A stretch of DNA of 64,000 bases from Arthrobacter sp. APC 3897 (GTDB lineage Bacteria; Actinomycetota; Actinomycetes; Actinomycetales; Micrococcaceae), in NCBI RefSeq assembly GCF_030407495.1, contig NZ_JASDDG010000015.1:1-64000 (forward strand), written 5' to 3'. Positions within the stretch are counted from its first letter, which is position 1. Each line of letters begins with the position of its first letter. The translations under genes were made by a program, and so were the position numbers. This document shows, piece by piece, positions 1 to 9,240 of this stretch. The notes below the pieces were generated by a model, which was not told where the DNA came from, ran no database searches, and saw only the letters and a program-made list of their open reading frames with translations.

Positions 1-204
1 GACGCGCACTACCCCGGGGCCAAACAGCTCGGACACGGGAAAGGGTACGTTTACTCCCACGACGAGCCGCACGGCGTGGCCCGCCAGCAGTACCCGCCGG
101 ATGACCTGGTGGGCCGGAACTACTACGAGCCGACGGTCAACGGAGTCGAACGGGACATTGCCGCCCGGCTCGAGCGGCTGCGCGGCATTGTTCGCGGAAA
201 GTAA
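1..204 (+). CDS. rarA: Replication-associated recombination protein A, 3' end only
   Basis: Only the last 67 codons are in the window; the frame is open from base 1 and ends at TAA 202-204. The residues match the C-terminal tetramerisation region of RarA/MgsA, an AAA+ ATPase acting at stalled replication forks. Recognisable are a YSHDEPHG segment, a YPPDDL segment and an [11 protein letters not shown] segment, corresponding to the HDEP...YFP...YYFPTNRG pattern of bacterial RarA. The ATPase core lies outside the window, so integrity of the gene cannot be judged. RarA upstream of rpsD and alaS is a usual order in Arthrobacter-type genomes. Confidence 0.85.
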   Translation, partial: DAHYPGAKQLGHGKGYVYSHDEPHGVARQQYPPDDLVGRNYYEPTVNGVERDIAARLERLRGIVRGK

Positions 205-263
205 AACGGCGGCCGCAGGGTTTGGCGTGCCGGGCGGGGAACGGTGCGCCCGCGTCTGCGTGC

Positions 264-269
264 TAGCAT
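264..269 (+). promoter_or_regulatory. Candidate extended -10 element for rpsD; rest of 205-475 is a leader without a gene
   Basis: TAGCAT preceded by TGC gives an extended -10 look; no good -35 is visible. If used, transcription would start near 276 and give rpsD a leader of about 200 nt. Small open frames crossing this region have no plausible protein features, so I treat 205-475 as intergenic. S4 often controls its own mRNA leader in other bacteria, but no specific structure was identified here. Confidence 0.25.
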
Positions 270-475
270 TGATGGTTGACTGGCAAGTGCGACGCCGAAC
301 CCCCTTTCCGCTTTTACCGGCGGAAAGTTGTGCCCGGCGCCGTGTCTGTAGCAGAAGGCAGCGGTTGGCCCGAGCTCTCCCTAATGGAGGCCAGTACTTA
401 CGTATCAGTCATCTCGGTATCCCGGCGCAAGCCAGGGCTGCGGTGGCCAAACCGCCAAAACAGTGAAAGGTGAAC

Positions 476-1102
476 GTGGCTAACAACACACGTGCACGCC
501 GTCAGGCCCGCGCTTCGCGCGCCCTCGGCATTGCTTTGACCCCCAAGGCAGCCAAGTACTTCGAGCGTCGTCCTTACCCCCCGGGTGAGCACGGCCGCGC
601 ACGCCGCAAGCAGGACAGCGACTACGCTGTACGCCTGCGTGAAAAGCAGCGTCTGCGCGCCCAGTACGGCATCCGCGAGGCACAGATGACCCGTGTCTTC
701 GAGGAAGCCCGCCGCACCGCCGGTCTGACCGGTGAAAACCTGATCGAGCTGCTCGAGATGCGTCTTGACGCCCTCGTGCTGCGCGCCGGCTTTGCCCGCA
801 CGATCGCCCAGGCCCGCCAGCTTGTTGTGCACCGCCACATCATGGTTGACGGCGCCCGCGTGGACCGCCCGTCGTTCCGCGTTTCCGAAGGCCAGCTCAT
901 CCATGTGCACCAGCGCAGCGAGACCATGACGCCGTTCCAGGTTGCCGCTGCCGGCGCCCACCGCGACGTCCTGCCCGCTGTTCCGGGTTACCTGGATGTT
1001 TCCCTGGACAAGCTGCAGGCACGCCTCGTGCGTCGCCCGAAGCGCTCGGAAGTTCCCGTGACCTGCGAAGAGCAGCTCGTCGTGGAATACTACGCACGCT
1101 AA
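476..1102 (+). CDS. rpsD: 30S ribosomal protein S4
   Basis: A 208-residue primary 16S rRNA-binding protein that nucleates 30S assembly. The N-terminus (MANNTRARRQ), a GIALTPKAAKYFERR stretch and the S4 RNA-binding domain around residues 93-155 (LDALVLRAGFA, then QARQLVVHRH) are diagnostic. The N-terminal part has no cysteine cluster, so this is the zinc-free form of S4. I chose GTG 476 because AAAGG lies 5-7 nt upstream and the protein then begins as in related S4 proteins; GTG 470 would add two residues and overlap the ribosome binding site. The gene stands alone between rarA and a DUF948 gene and is followed by a strong hairpin. Confidence 0.97.
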   Translation: MANNTRARRQARASRALGIALTPKAAKYFERRPYPPGEHGRARRKQDSDYAVRLREKQRLRAQYGIREAQMTRVFEEARRTAGLTGENLIELLEMRLDALVLRAGFARTIAQARQLVVHRHIMVDGARVDRPSFRVSEGQLIHVHQRSETMTPFQVAAAGAHRDVLPAVPGYLDVSLDKLQARLVRRPKRSEVPVTCEEQLVVEYYAR

Positions 1103-1127
1103 TTTCGAGTCTTCTCGATTTTTCTGG

Positions 1128-1156
1128 ACAGCCCGCGGCCCCGTGCCGCGGGCTGT
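1128..1156 (+). terminator. Hairpin terminator after rpsD
   Basis: A perfect 12-bp GC-rich stem (1128-1139 with 1145-1156) with a 5-nt loop lies 26 nt after the rpsD stop. The trailing sequence is only weakly T-rich, as is common for actinobacterial terminators. Confidence 0.75.
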
Positions 1157-1293
1157 TCGGTTAACCGGCCCCTTTTGGCGGCCGTTCCCCGTCAGGAACG
1201 CATACCTGCCGGCGGGAACAAGTAAGTGCTGCGGCCCTGAAGTGGGTAAGGTACATAGCGGAAGTTTTTAGTTTTCAAACCAAGAGGAGAACC

Positions 1294-1668
1294 ATGTCGG
1301 GTGGAGATATTGCCGGTCTGATTGCGGCCGGCGTGTTTGCGGTGCTGGTGGTGCTGCTGGCCGTCCCGATCTGGAAGCTTGGCAAGGTGTTTGATGAGCT
1401 GCGCGGTGCCATCCGCACCATCAGCGACGAGACCACGCCGCTGATCGAGGAAGTCACCACCACCGTGTCCACCACCAACCTGCAGCTGCAGAAGGTGGAC
1501 GGCATTTCCTCCAATGTCTCGGATGCCACAGCCAACATCTCTGCGCTGTCTTCCCTGGTTGCTGCAACCGTAGGATCGCCGCTGATCAAGGTGTCAGCCT
1601 TCAGCTACGGGGTCCGTTCGGCCCTTTCCGCACGCGGCGCCAAGAGCCGCGGCCGCCGCAGCCGCTAA
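1294..1668 (+). CDS. DUF948 family membrane-anchored protein
   Basis: A 124-residue protein with one N-terminal transmembrane helix (about residues 7-27), then a long helical region rich in Thr, Ser and Val containing DELRGAIRTIS and IEEVTTT, as in DUF948 proteins. These are general-stress-like, t-SNARE-resembling proteins of unknown molecular role. A short basic tail (SRGRRSR) ends it. ATG 1294 is preceded by AAGAGGAGA at the right distance. It sits with the next small gene directly upstream of alaS, a conserved actinobacterial arrangement. A possible -10 (TAAGGT, 1247-1252) lies upstream. Family assignment is good; function is unknown. Confidence 0.8.
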   Translation: MSGGDIAGLIAAGVFAVLVVLLAVPIWKLGKVFDELRGAIRTISDETTPLIEEVTTTVSTTNLQLQKVDGISSNVSDATANISALSSLVAATVGSPLIKVSAFSYGVRSALSARGAKSRGRRSR

Positions 1669-1695
1669 CCAGCCACCAGCACAGGAGCAAAGAGA

Positions 1696-1950
1696 ATGAT
1701 CAAGCGAGTTTTTTGGATGTCCATCGGTGTCACCATCGGCGTCATCGCTGTCCGGCGCCTCTCCGACGCCAAGAACACCCTGGGTCCGGCCGGACTCAAC
1801 CGGGCCGTCGGCACCGCCGCCGACGCCCTGCAGAACTTCGCCGATGCGTTCCGTGAAGGCATGACCGAACGCGAAGGTGACCTCCGCACCGCCCTGGGCA
1901 TGGAAACCGGCGACACCGTTGCCGACACCATGACCGCCGTGCGCCGCTGA
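1696..1950 (+). CDS. Small conserved membrane-associated protein (DUF6167-like)
   Basis: An 84-residue protein starting MIKRVFWMSIGVTIGV, a single hydrophobic helix, followed by an amphipathic region (ADALQNFADAFREGM) and an acidic-basic tail. ATG 1696 has AGGAGC 8 nt upstream. In actinobacteria a protein of this size and pattern regularly lies between the DUF948 gene and alaS, which is why I compare it to DUF6167; that assignment is inference from context and length. It begins 27 nt after the DUF948 stop, so the two are probably cotranscribed and may act together at the membrane. No enzymatic motif is visible. Confidence 0.7.
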   Translation: MIKRVFWMSIGVTIGVIAVRRLSDAKNTLGPAGLNRAVGTAADALQNFADAFREGMTEREGDLRTALGMETGDTVADTMTAVRR

Positions 1951-2032
1951 TCCGCAACTGGCCAGCACCGTCTGACACTGCGCGCAGTTCAATGCTGCGC
2001 GCGCCTGAATTACCGGAAGGGTAAAAAGCACC

Positions 2033-4726
2033 ATGAAGTCCCACGAGATTGCACGCCGCTGGCTGGATTTCTTCAGCAAAAAGGGCCACACGGTGGTTCC
2101 CTCCGCGTCGCTCGTCACCAATGATCCGTCGCTGCTGTTCACCGTGGCCGGCATGGTGCCCTTCATTCCATACCTCACCGCCCGCGAGAAGCCCCCTTAC
2201 AGCCGGGCCACCAGTGTGCAGAAGTGCATCCGCACCGCGGACATCGAAGAAGTGGGCAAGACCGCACGGCACGGCACCTTCTTCCAGATGGCCGGCAACT
2301 TCTCCTTTGGCGACTACTTCAAGGAAGACGCGATCACCTTCGCGTGGGAGCTGCTGACGTCCGACGTCGAAGCGGGCGGCTTCGGCCTGGACCCCGAGCG
2401 CCTGTGGGTCACCGTCTACGAGGACGGCGACGAGCGCGACGACGAAGCACGCGCCATCTGGCGCGACAAAATCGGCATCCCGAACGAGCGCATCATCGGC
2501 ACCGGCAAGGCGGACAACTACTGGAACACCGGACAGGCCGGCCCCGGCGGTCCCTGCTCCGAGATCTACTATGACCGCGGCCCGGCCTACGGCCTCGAGG
2601 GCGGCCCCGCCGTCGACGAAACCCGCTACATCGAAATCTGGAACCTGGTCTTCATGCAGTACCAGCTCTCCGCCGTGCGCTCCAAGACGGACTTCGACGT
2701 TGCCGGGGAACTGCCGCAGAAGAACATCGACACCGGCCTCGGCCTCGAGCGCCTCGCGATGATCCTGCAGGGCGTGGAAAACATGTACGAGACCGACCAG
2801 GTCCGTCCCGTCCTGGACAAGGCCGCTGAACTCTCCGGCAAGGAGTACACCTCCGCCGAAGACCCCTCGGACCCGCACCATGCAGACGATGTGAAGCTGC
2901 GCGTCGTCGCGGACCACATCCGTTCCGCCCTGATGCTCATCTCCGACGGCGTGAGCCCCTCCAATGAAGGACGCGGCTACGTGCTGCGCCGCCTGATCCG
3001 CCGCGCCGTGCGCAGCATGCGCCTGCTGGGCGTGGAAACCGCTGTGCTGCCCGAACTGCTGCCCGTATCCAGGGACGCGATGAAGGGAACCTACCCCGAG
3101 GTTGAAACGGACTTTGCGCGCATCAGCCGCATTGCCTACGCCGAGGAAAAGGCGTTCCTGCGCACCATTGCCTCCGGCACCGAGCGCCTGGAGGAAGCGG
3201 TCAAAATTTCGCAGGCCGCCAACAAGCCGCTGTCCGGCGAGGACGCCTTCACCCTGCATGACACCTACGGTTTCCCGATCGACCTGACGCTGGAAATGGC
3301 CGAGGAAGCAGGCCTGAAGGTTGACGAGGCCGGATTCCGCTCGCTCATGCAGGAACAGCGCCAGCGCGCCCAGGCGGACGCCCGCGGCAAGAAGCACGGG
3401 CACGACGACGTATCGGTGTTCAACGAGCTCCTCGCCGCCGGGCAGACCGTGTTCACCGGCTATGACGAGCTGACCAGCGAATCCTCGGTGCGCGGCATCA
3501 TTTCCGGCGGCTCGCGGGTTCCCTACGCCGGCCAGGGCGCCGAGATCTCCCTGGTGCTCAATGAAACCCCGTTCTACGCGGAAGCCGGCGGCCAGGCTGC
3601 CGACACCGGCCTCATCACCGGCGACGGCTTTGTCATCGAGGTCCAGGACGTCCAGCGTCCGGTCAAGGGACTGAGCGTGCACAAGGCCATTGTCCGCGAA
3701 GGTGAAATCGCCGACGGCGCAGCTGTCCTTGCCGCCGTCGATGCCCAGCGCCGCCACGAAGCCGAGCAGGCGCACTCCGGTACGCACATTGTGCACGCCG
3801 CCCTGCACCAGATTCTCGGCCCGGAGGCACTGCAGCGCGGTTCCTTCAACAAGGCCGGCTACCTGCGCTTCGACTTCTCCTGGGGCGAAGGACTCTCCGA
3901 CGCCGCCAAGTCCGAGATCGAAGAAGTGTCCAACCTCGCGATCCGCAGCAACTATCAGGTCGAGACCAAGATCATGTCCCTGGCCGAGGCGAAGGCGCTG
4001 GGCGCCACCGCCTTGTTCGGCGAAGCCTACGGCGACACCGTGCGCGTGGTGGAGATGAACGGCGACTGGTCCCGTGAACTCTGCGGCGGCACGCACGTGG
4101 CATCGACCTCGCGCATCGGCAGCCTCACCCTTCTGGGCGAGCAGTCCGTGGGATCCGGCAACCGACGGGTTGAAGCCTTCGTGGGCATGGACGCCTTCCG
4201 CCACCTGGCAGCCGAGCGCGCCCTGGTGAACGAACTTTCCGAAATGCTCAAAGTTCCCTCCGCGCAGCTGCCGGACCGGCTTGCCGCCACGCTGGCGAAG
4301 CTGAAGTCCACTGAGAAGGAGCTCGAGCGCCTGCGCCGCGAGCAGCTGGCTGCTTCCGCCGCGGCTCTCGTCTCCACCGCGGTTGACGTTGACGGCGTCC
4401 GGGTCCTGGTCCATGACGCCGGCACGGGGGCCGGCGCCGACGACCTCCGCACACTGGCACTGGACCTGCGGTCCCGGCTGGGCAGCGGTGCTGCCGTGGT
4501 GGCCGTGGCCGGCGTCGCCAACTCGCGCCCCGTGGTCATTGTTGCCACCAACGAGGACGCCCGCGCAGCCGGCGTGAAGGCCGGTGCCCTGGTCAAGACG
4601 GCCGCCGGAATCCTCGGCGGCGGCGGAGGCGGCAAGGACGATGTGGCGCAGGGCGGCGGCTCCGACCCCGCCAAGCTCGCTGAAGCACTCACCGCCGTCA
4701 AGGCAGCCGTAGCCAACCGGGGCTAA
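2033..4726 (+). CDS. alaS: Alanyl-tRNA synthetase
   Basis: An 897-residue class II synthetase charging tRNA-Ala. The N-terminal catalytic core shows NDPSLLFTVAGMVPF, RHGTFFQMAGNFSFGDYFK and GLGLERLAM. The editing domain that clears Ser/Gly-tRNA-Ala carries the zinc motifs HSGTH (about residue 581) and CGGTH (about residue 683). The C-Ala/DHHA1 tail holds the usual glycine-rich GGGGGGKDD segment. Length is normal. ATG 2033 has GGAAGGG upstream. It is followed after 2 nt by ruvX, so alaS-ruvX-mltG-aro form one transcription unit. No T-box precedes it. Confidence 0.97.
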   Translation: MKSHEIARRWLDFFSKKGHTVVPSASLVTNDPSLLFTVAGMVPFIPYLTAREKPPYSRATSVQKCIRTADIEEVGKTARHGTFFQMAGNFSFGDYFKEDAITFAWELLTSDVEAGGFGLDPERLWVTVYEDGDERDDEARAIWRDKIGIPNERIIGTGKADNYWNTGQAGPGGPCSEIYYDRGPAYGLEGGPAVDETRYIEIWNLVFMQYQLSAVRSKTDFDVAGELPQKNIDTGLGLERLAMILQGVENMYETDQVRPVLDKAAELSGKEYTSAEDPSDPHHADDVKLRVVADHIRSALMLISDGVSPSNEGRGYVLRRLIRRAVRSMRLLGVETAVLPELLPVSRDAMKGTYPEVETDFARISRIAYAEEKAFLRTIASGTERLEEAVKISQAANKPLSGEDAFTLHDTYGFPIDLTLEMAEEAGLKVDEAGFRSLMQEQRQRAQADARGKKHGHDDVSVFNELLAAGQTVFTGYDELTSESSVRGIISGGSRVPYAGQGAEISLVLNETPFYAEAGGQAADTGLITGDGFVIEVQDVQRPVKGLSVHKAIVREGEIADGAAVLAAVDAQRRHEAEQAHSGTHIVHAALHQILGPEALQRGSFNKAGYLRFDFSWGEGLSDAAKSEIEEVSNLAIRSNYQVETKIMSLAEAKALGATALFGEAYGDTVRVVEMNGDWSRELCGGTHVASTSRIGSLTLLGEQSVGSGNRRVEAFVGMDAFRHLAAERALVNELSEMLKVPSAQLPDRLAATLAKLKSTEKELERLRREQLAASAAALVSTAVDVDGVRVLVHDAGTGAGADDLRTLALDLRSRLGSGAAVVAVAGVANSRPVVIVATNEDARAAGVKAGALVKTAAGILGGGGGGKDDVAQGGGSDPAKLAEALTAVKAAVANRG

Positions 4727-4728
4727 AC

Positions 4729-5310
4729 ATGGCACCGCAGGACTACCCCCGGGGAGTGAAGCTCGGGGTGGATGTCGGCCAGGTCCGCGTGGGCCTGGCC
4801 GTCAGCGACCCTGACGGAACGCTGGCCATGCCGGTGAAGACGCTCAAGCGGGACGCAAAGAAGAACAGCGACATTCGGGTTATTGTCCGCGAGGCGGCCA
4901 ACCGCAGCGCCGTACAGGTGTTTGTGGGCCTTCCGCGCAGCATGAGAGGCACCGAAACCGCGTCCACGGTGATGGCGCGGGACTATGCGCAGGCGCTGCT
5001 CAGCGAGCTGGAGCGCAGCGGACTGGCCATTCCCGTGTCATTGGTGGACGAGCGGCTCAGCACGGTGTCCGCCCACCGCTCTTTGCACGAAGCTGGCTTG
5101 AACAGCAGGGAACACCGTAGAGTGGTTGATCAAGCAGCAGCTGTAGCAATACTGCAGCACGCCATTGACATGCAGCGTTCCCTTGAACGCGATGTGGGGG
5201 AGCCGGTCACAATCTGCCGGCAGGAGCGCCAACCCGGCGCGCTGCCGGCCCCGACACAGGAGCCAACTATTTCCCAGGACAACAAGCGCGGAAACGGGTC
5301 TGCGCTGTGA
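4729..5310 (+). CDS. ruvX: Putative pre-16S rRNA nuclease / RuvX (YqgF) family
   Basis: A 193-residue RNase H-fold protein of the YqgF/RuvX family, implicated in 5'-end maturation of 16S rRNA and historically called a Holliday-junction resolvase homologue. Visible motifs are GVDVGQVRVGLAVSD (first catalytic Asp), VGLPRSMRGTE, and VDERLSTVSAHRSL with the later VDQAAAVAILQ carrying further acidic residues. Residues beyond about 150 form a variable tail. The start ATG 4729 is 2 nt after alaS, and the stop overlaps the mltG start (GTGA), implying translational coupling. Confidence 0.9.
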   Translation: MAPQDYPRGVKLGVDVGQVRVGLAVSDPDGTLAMPVKTLKRDAKKNSDIRVIVREAANRSAVQVFVGLPRSMRGTETASTVMARDYAQALLSELERSGLAIPVSLVDERLSTVSAHRSLHEAGLNSREHRRVVDQAAAVAILQHAIDMQRSLERDVGEPVTICRQERQPGALPAPTQEPTISQDNKRGNGSAL

Positions 5311-6536
5311 GCCACAGGTATCCGGACCATCCAGCCATGGGCGCGGAACCGGAGTATGAACCGACCGCAGACCATGAGGCCGACTACGCTCCGGAAGCCG
5401 AGGTTCCCGTGGCCGTCCTCTTCGCGGAAGAAGCGGACACCCGCGGGAACCGCCGCCCGTCACGCGAAAAGCAGCGCCGCCGCCGCCGCCGCACCATTGT
5501 CATGCTGGCTGTCCTGGTGTTCTTCGCCGGCGTGGTGCTCGGCCTGACCCTCTTCCTCCGGGACCTGCTGGGCATGAATGAGATCAAGGACTATGAAGGA
5601 TCCGGTACCGGCAGCGTGAGCTTCACCGTGGCCGAGGGCGACGGGCCGATGGTCATCGGCGGAAAGCTGGAGGCAGCTGACATCGTTGCCACGTCGAAGG
5701 AGTTCGTCAACACCTTCCAAACGGAGTCCGAAGGCCGGGAAATCCAGCCCGGCTCGTATGAGATGAAGCAGCAGATGTCTTCCTCGGCGGCACTCGATGC
5801 CCTGCTGGGAGAGCAGGGTGCAGCGGTACATTACGCCGCCGTAGCCCGTGACCTTCGCCAGAACGAAGTCTTTGAAATTCTCAGCACCTCCACCGGCATT
5901 CCGCTGGCCGAATTCGAGGCGCTGGGGAAGGACCCCCAGGCGTTTGGCCTTCCCGCCCAGGCCGTAAGCCTGGAAGGGTACCTGCATCCGGGCGAATACC
6001 GCTTCCCGGTGGATCAGGACGCCACGTCCATTGTCACCGAAATGGTGGACGGCACCTTCACGACACTGGAGGACGCCGGCATTACGGATCCCGCTGAGCA
6101 GTACCGGATCCTGACCAAGGCCAGCATCATCCAGGCAGAGGCAGGAGAAGCCGACTACGCCACGGTGGCCGGAGCCATCCAGAACCGCCTGCGGGAAGAC
6201 AACGTTGAGACCTCCGGGTTGATCCAGTCCGACGCAACGGTGACCTACGGGCTGAACCGTAAGAGCTACGACCTGACGCCCGCGGAAAAGGCTGACAAGT
6301 CCAACCCGTACAACACGTACGCCAACCCGGGACTGCCCGTGGGACCGATTGGTTCCCCGAGCACGGAGGCCGTCCAGGCCGCTGCCAACCCCGCAGACGT
6401 GCCGTACTACTACTGGGTGACCGTCAACCTGGACACCGGCCAGACAGAGTTCTCGTCCACCTTGGCCGAGCACGCCAAGTATGTGGCCCAGTACCAGAAT
6501 TGGTGCGCCTCGCAGGAGGCAGGCAGGTGCGCGTAG
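5307..6536 (+). CDS. mltG: Endolytic murein transglycosylase
   Basis: A 409-residue inner-membrane enzyme that cleaves nascent glycan strands to terminate peptidoglycan elongation. Residues 1-62 are cytosolic, first acidic and then strongly basic (an Arg run at 57-62). A single transmembrane helix spans about 64-84, and the YceG/MltG domain follows. The catalytic glutamate is expected at E278 in ASIIQAEAGEADY, aligning with the ASIVEKE motif of characterised MltG; SDATVTYG and NTYANPGLPVGPIG are also typical. The GTG start overlaps the ruvX stop by 4 nt, and aroE begins directly after its stop. Confidence 0.93.
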   Translation: MSHRYPDHPAMGAEPEYEPTADHEADYAPEAEVPVAVLFAEEADTRGNRRPSREKQRRRRRRTIVMLAVLVFFAGVVLGLTLFLRDLLGMNEIKDYEGSGTGSVSFTVAEGDGPMVIGGKLEAADIVATSKEFVNTFQTESEGREIQPGSYEMKQQMSSSAALDALLGEQGAAVHYAAVARDLRQNEVFEILSTSTGIPLAEFEALGKDPQAFGLPAQAVSLEGYLHPGEYRFPVDQDATSIVTEMVDGTFTTLEDAGITDPAEQYRILTKASIIQAEAGEADYATVAGAIQNRLREDNVETSGLIQSDATVTYGLNRKSYDLTPAEKADKSNPYNTYANPGLPVGPIGSPSTEAVQAAANPADVPYYYWVTVNLDTGQTEFSSTLAEHAKYVAQYQNWCASQEAGRCA

Positions 6537-7427
6537 TTGACTGAACCTGTCCGGCGGGCAGCCGTCCTCGGGCATCCGATCGGCCATTCGAAGTCTCCGC
6601 TCCTGCACCGCGCCGCCTACGAGTACCTTGGCTTTCACTGCACCTACGACGCCGTGGACGTTCCGGAAGAGGACGCCGCCGCTTTTGCGGCGGCCCTCCG
6701 GAACCCGGCACCGGGGGACCCGCTGTGGGCGGGACTGTCCGTGACGATGCCCCTGAAAGCAGCCCTGGTGCCCTCCATGGATGATTTGACGGAGACGGCG
6801 GCGGCCCTGGGGGTGCTGAACACCGTTACCTTCGAGTACACGGCAGGCGGTGTGGTCCTGACCGGCCACAACACCGACGTCACCGGGATTGTGCGTGCCC
6901 TGGAGCACGCCGGGTCCCGGACGGCTCCGCGGATTGCCGTTCTGGGTGCCGGCGGGACCGCCTGCGCCGCGGTGGCCGCTGCGGCCAGGCTCGACGCCGT
7001 CGCAGTGGACGTCTACGCCCGCGGTTTCCGTGCGGCGGCAGACGGGACCGTCGCCGTCCAGGCCGCCGGCAGCCGTACCGGAACCTCTGTTTCCCTGCAC
7101 CCCTGGGAAGAGGCGGCGGCCGCCTGCGCCGCCGCCGACGTCGTCATCTCCACCCTTCCGCCCCGGGCCGCGGATCCGCTGGCGGAATCCCTCGCCGCAG
7201 CCGCGGGAGACCGCACCGGAGCCGTCCTGCTGGACGCAGCCTATGATCCGTGGCCCAGCCGCATCGCCCGGGCGTGGGAGGAGGCCGGCGGCCGGATTGT
7301 TCCGGGGCAGGAAATGCTGCTCTACCAAGCGGTGGAACAGGTTCGCCTCTTCGCCGGAGACAAGTTCCGAGACGAAGCCGCCGTCATAAACGTGATGTGT
7401 GACGCAGTGGGAGCACCGCGGCGCTGA
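6537..7427 (+). CDS. aroE: Shikimate dehydrogenase
   Basis: A 296-residue NADP-dependent enzyme reducing 3-dehydroshikimate to shikimate. The substrate motif [10 protein letters not shown] is near the N-terminus, the catalytic lysine lies in [15 protein letters not shown] follows, and the nucleotide-binding loop is [11 protein letters not shown]. The only well-placed start is TTG 6537, immediately after the mltG stop, with AGGCAGG about 9 nt upstream. A stronger AGGAGG at 6514-6519 is too distant. The rest of the chorismate pathway (aroC, aroK, aroB) follows, so this is an aro operon embedded in the alaS-nusB run. Confidence 0.92.
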   Translation: MTEPVRRAAVLGHPIGHSKSPLLHRAAYEYLGFHCTYDAVDVPEEDAAAFAAALRNPAPGDPLWAGLSVTMPLKAALVPSMDDLTETAAALGVLNTVTFEYTAGGVVLTGHNTDVTGIVRALEHAGSRTAPRIAVLGAGGTACAAVAAAARLDAVAVDVYARGFRAAADGTVAVQAAGSRTGTSVSLHPWEEAAAACAAADVVISTLPPRAADPLAESLAAAAGDRTGAVLLDAAYDPWPSRIARAWEEAGGRIVPGQEMLLYQAVEQVRLFAGDKFRDEAAVINVMCDAVGAPRR

Positions 7428-7459
7428 ACGCGCACACCGGACATGGCAGTATTGAAGGC

Positions 7460-8674
7460 ATGTTGCGATGGTTGACCGCCGGTGAGTCCCATGGGCCCGC
7501 GCTGGTAGGAATAGTTGAGGGCGTCCCCGCTGGCGTCGAAGTCGATAGCTCCCTGATCCAGGAAGCACTGGCACGCAGGCGGCTGGGCTACGGCCGCGGT
7601 GCCCGGATGAAGTTTGAACAGGATCAGGTGCGCATCCTCGGGGGAGTCCGCCACGGTCTCACCCAGGGCGGGCCGGTGGCCATTGAAGTGGGCAACACCG
7701 AATGGCCCAAATGGGAAAAAGTCATGTCCCCCGATCCGGTGGACCCGGCGCTCCTGGCCGAGTCCGCCCGGAACGCTCCGCTGACCCGCCCCCGCCCGGG
7801 CCACGCCGACTTCACCGGCATGCAGAAGTACGGTTTCGATGAAGCCCGCCCGGTACTGGAACGCGCCAGCGCCCGGGAAACGGCAGCCCGCGTGGCCCTG
7901 GGCGCCGTTGCCTCTTCCTTCCTGAAATCCCTGGGCATTGAACTGGTCTCGCACACCGTAAGCATTGCTGCTGTTGCCAGCCCCGAGGGTTCAGCCCTGC
8001 CCGGACCGGGCGACGTTGCGGCCCTGGACGCCGACCCGCTGCGCTGCTTCGACGCCGAAACCTCAGCGGCCATGGTCGCCGAGGTGGATGCTGCCCACAA
8101 GGACGGCGAAACCCTGGGCGGCGTGGTGGAGGTCCTGGCCTACGGGCTGCCGCCGGGACTGGGCAGCTACGTCCACTGGGACCGGCGCCTTGACGCCCGC
8201 ATCGCCGGAGCCCTGATGGGCATCCAGGCCATCAAGGGTGTCGAGGTCGGCGACGGTTTCCTGACGGCTGCACGCCGCGGGTCTGCTGCACATGACGAAA
8301 TCCTGCAGGACGCCGACGGGCGGGTCATCCGCTCCGGCAACCGGGCCGGCGGCATCGAAGGCGGCATGAGCATTGGCGAGGTCCTGCGCGTGCGGGCAGC
8401 CATGAAACCGATTGCCACCGTGCCGCACGCCCTGCAGACGGTGGATGTCAGCACCGGCGAACCGGCCCGGGCCCACCACCAGCGCTCCGACGTCTGCGCC
8501 GTTCCGGCAGCAGGCGTGGTGGCCGAAGCCATGGTGGCACTCGTGCTCGCCGAAGCAGTGACGGAGAAGTTCGGCGGCGATTCGGTTGCCGAAACGGCAC
8601 GCAATCTCCGGACCTACCTCGAGAACATTCCCGGCGCGCTGGAATCGGCTGGCACCAGTGACCGGCAGTTCTGA
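7460..8674 (+). CDS. aroC: Chorismate synthase
   Basis: A 404-residue FMN-dependent enzyme converting EPSP to chorismate, the last common step of aromatic biosynthesis. Signature stretches are [11 protein letters not shown] at the N-terminus, [18 protein letters not shown], and [14 protein letters not shown]. The C-terminal part contains [20 protein letters not shown] and [17 protein letters not shown]. Length is as in other actinobacteria. ATG 7460 gives [12 protein letters not shown]. The aroK start lies inside its last codons. Confidence 0.96.
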   Translation: MLRWLTAGESHGPALVGIVEGVPAGVEVDSSLIQEALARRRLGYGRGARMKFEQDQVRILGGVRHGLTQGGPVAIEVGNTEWPKWEKVMSPDPVDPALLAESARNAPLTRPRPGHADFTGMQKYGFDEARPVLERASARETAARVALGAVASSFLKSLGIELVSHTVSIAAVASPEGSALPGPGDVAALDADPLRCFDAETSAAMVAEVDAAHKDGETLGGVVEVLAYGLPPGLGSYVHWDRRLDARIAGALMGIQAIKGVEVGDGFLTAARRGSAAHDEILQDADGRVIRSGNRAGGIEGGMSIGEVLRVRAAMKPIATVPHALQTVDVSTGEPARAHHQRSDVCAVPAAGVVAEAMVALVLAEAVTEKFGGDSVAETARNLRTYLENIPGALESAGTSDRQF

Positions 8675-9236
8675 CGGCTCCGCCCCTTCCGGCTCTTCCG
8701 GCCTCAAGTCTTCGGACCGGCTGAAACCTGCAGCGCACATTGTCCTGATCGGATTCATGGCAGCCGGAAAGTCGGTGGTGGGGCGTGAGCTGGCTGCCCG
8801 AAACCGGCTGAAGTTCCTGGACACGGACCAGCTGGTGGCTGACACGCACGGTCCGATTCCGGAAATCTTCGCCGCCCGCGGTGAATGCGGCTTCCGCGAG
8901 CTTGAGGCCCGCACCGTCGCCGCAGCACTGGCGGAGAAAACTCCGGCCGTTATTTCACTGGGCGGGGGTGCGGTGCTGGACACCGGCACCCAGCAGTTGC
9001 TGCGCCGCGCCACCGTTGTGTTTTTGGACACAGACCTGGAAACCGTCCTGCCCCGAATCATCCGGTCCGGACACCGCCCGATGCTCGCCGGAGACCCCGT
9101 GCGCCGCTGGGAGGAACTGGCGAAAGCCCGCCGTCCGGTCTACGAATCCCTGGCCGACATCACCATCGACACCCGCGGACTTCCCGTCCCGGTGGTCGTT
9201 GACCGGCTGACAACCATCCTCAATGAAGGAGCTTAA
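8658..9236 (+). CDS. aroK: Shikimate kinase
   Basis: About 192 residues; phosphorylates shikimate with ATP. The P-loop is [11 protein letters not shown], the Mg/ADP motif is [17 protein letters not shown] is the shikimate-binding helix and ISLGGGAVL the core strand. I start it at GTG 8658, which overlaps aroC by 17 nt; a longer in-frame start at 8586 would add 24 residues unlike any shikimate kinase. A Ser/Gly/Pro-rich stretch of about 18 residues precedes the kinase fold, so the exact start remains uncertain. It ends just before aroB, and its last codons carry the aroB ribosome binding site. Confidence 0.88.
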   Translation: MTGSSDGSAPSGSSGLKSSDRLKPAAHIVLIGFMAAGKSVVGRELAARNRLKFLDTDQLVADTHGPIPEIFAARGECGFRELEARTVAAALAEKTPAVISLGGGAVLDTGTQQLLRRATVVFLDTDLETVLPRIIRSGHRPMLAGDPVRRWEELAKARRPVYESLADITIDTRGLPVPVVVDRLTTILNEGA

Positions 9237-9240
9237 TCAC

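Noticed and set aside
101-473. Open frames between rarA and rpsD
   Set aside because: One overlaps the rarA end out of frame and both have Arg/Pro-biased composition without motifs; treated as leader.
1951-2032. Possible T-box leader before alaS
   Set aside because: Gap of 82 nt has no T-box sequence, specifier loop or terminator; the leuS leader is likewise not a T-box.
1796-4735. 979-codon open frame on the minus strand across alaS
   Set aside because: Fully antisense to a complete alaS; low-complexity composition (His, Gly, Val, Ala runs) reflecting GC third-position bias, no domain motif, no ribosome binding site.
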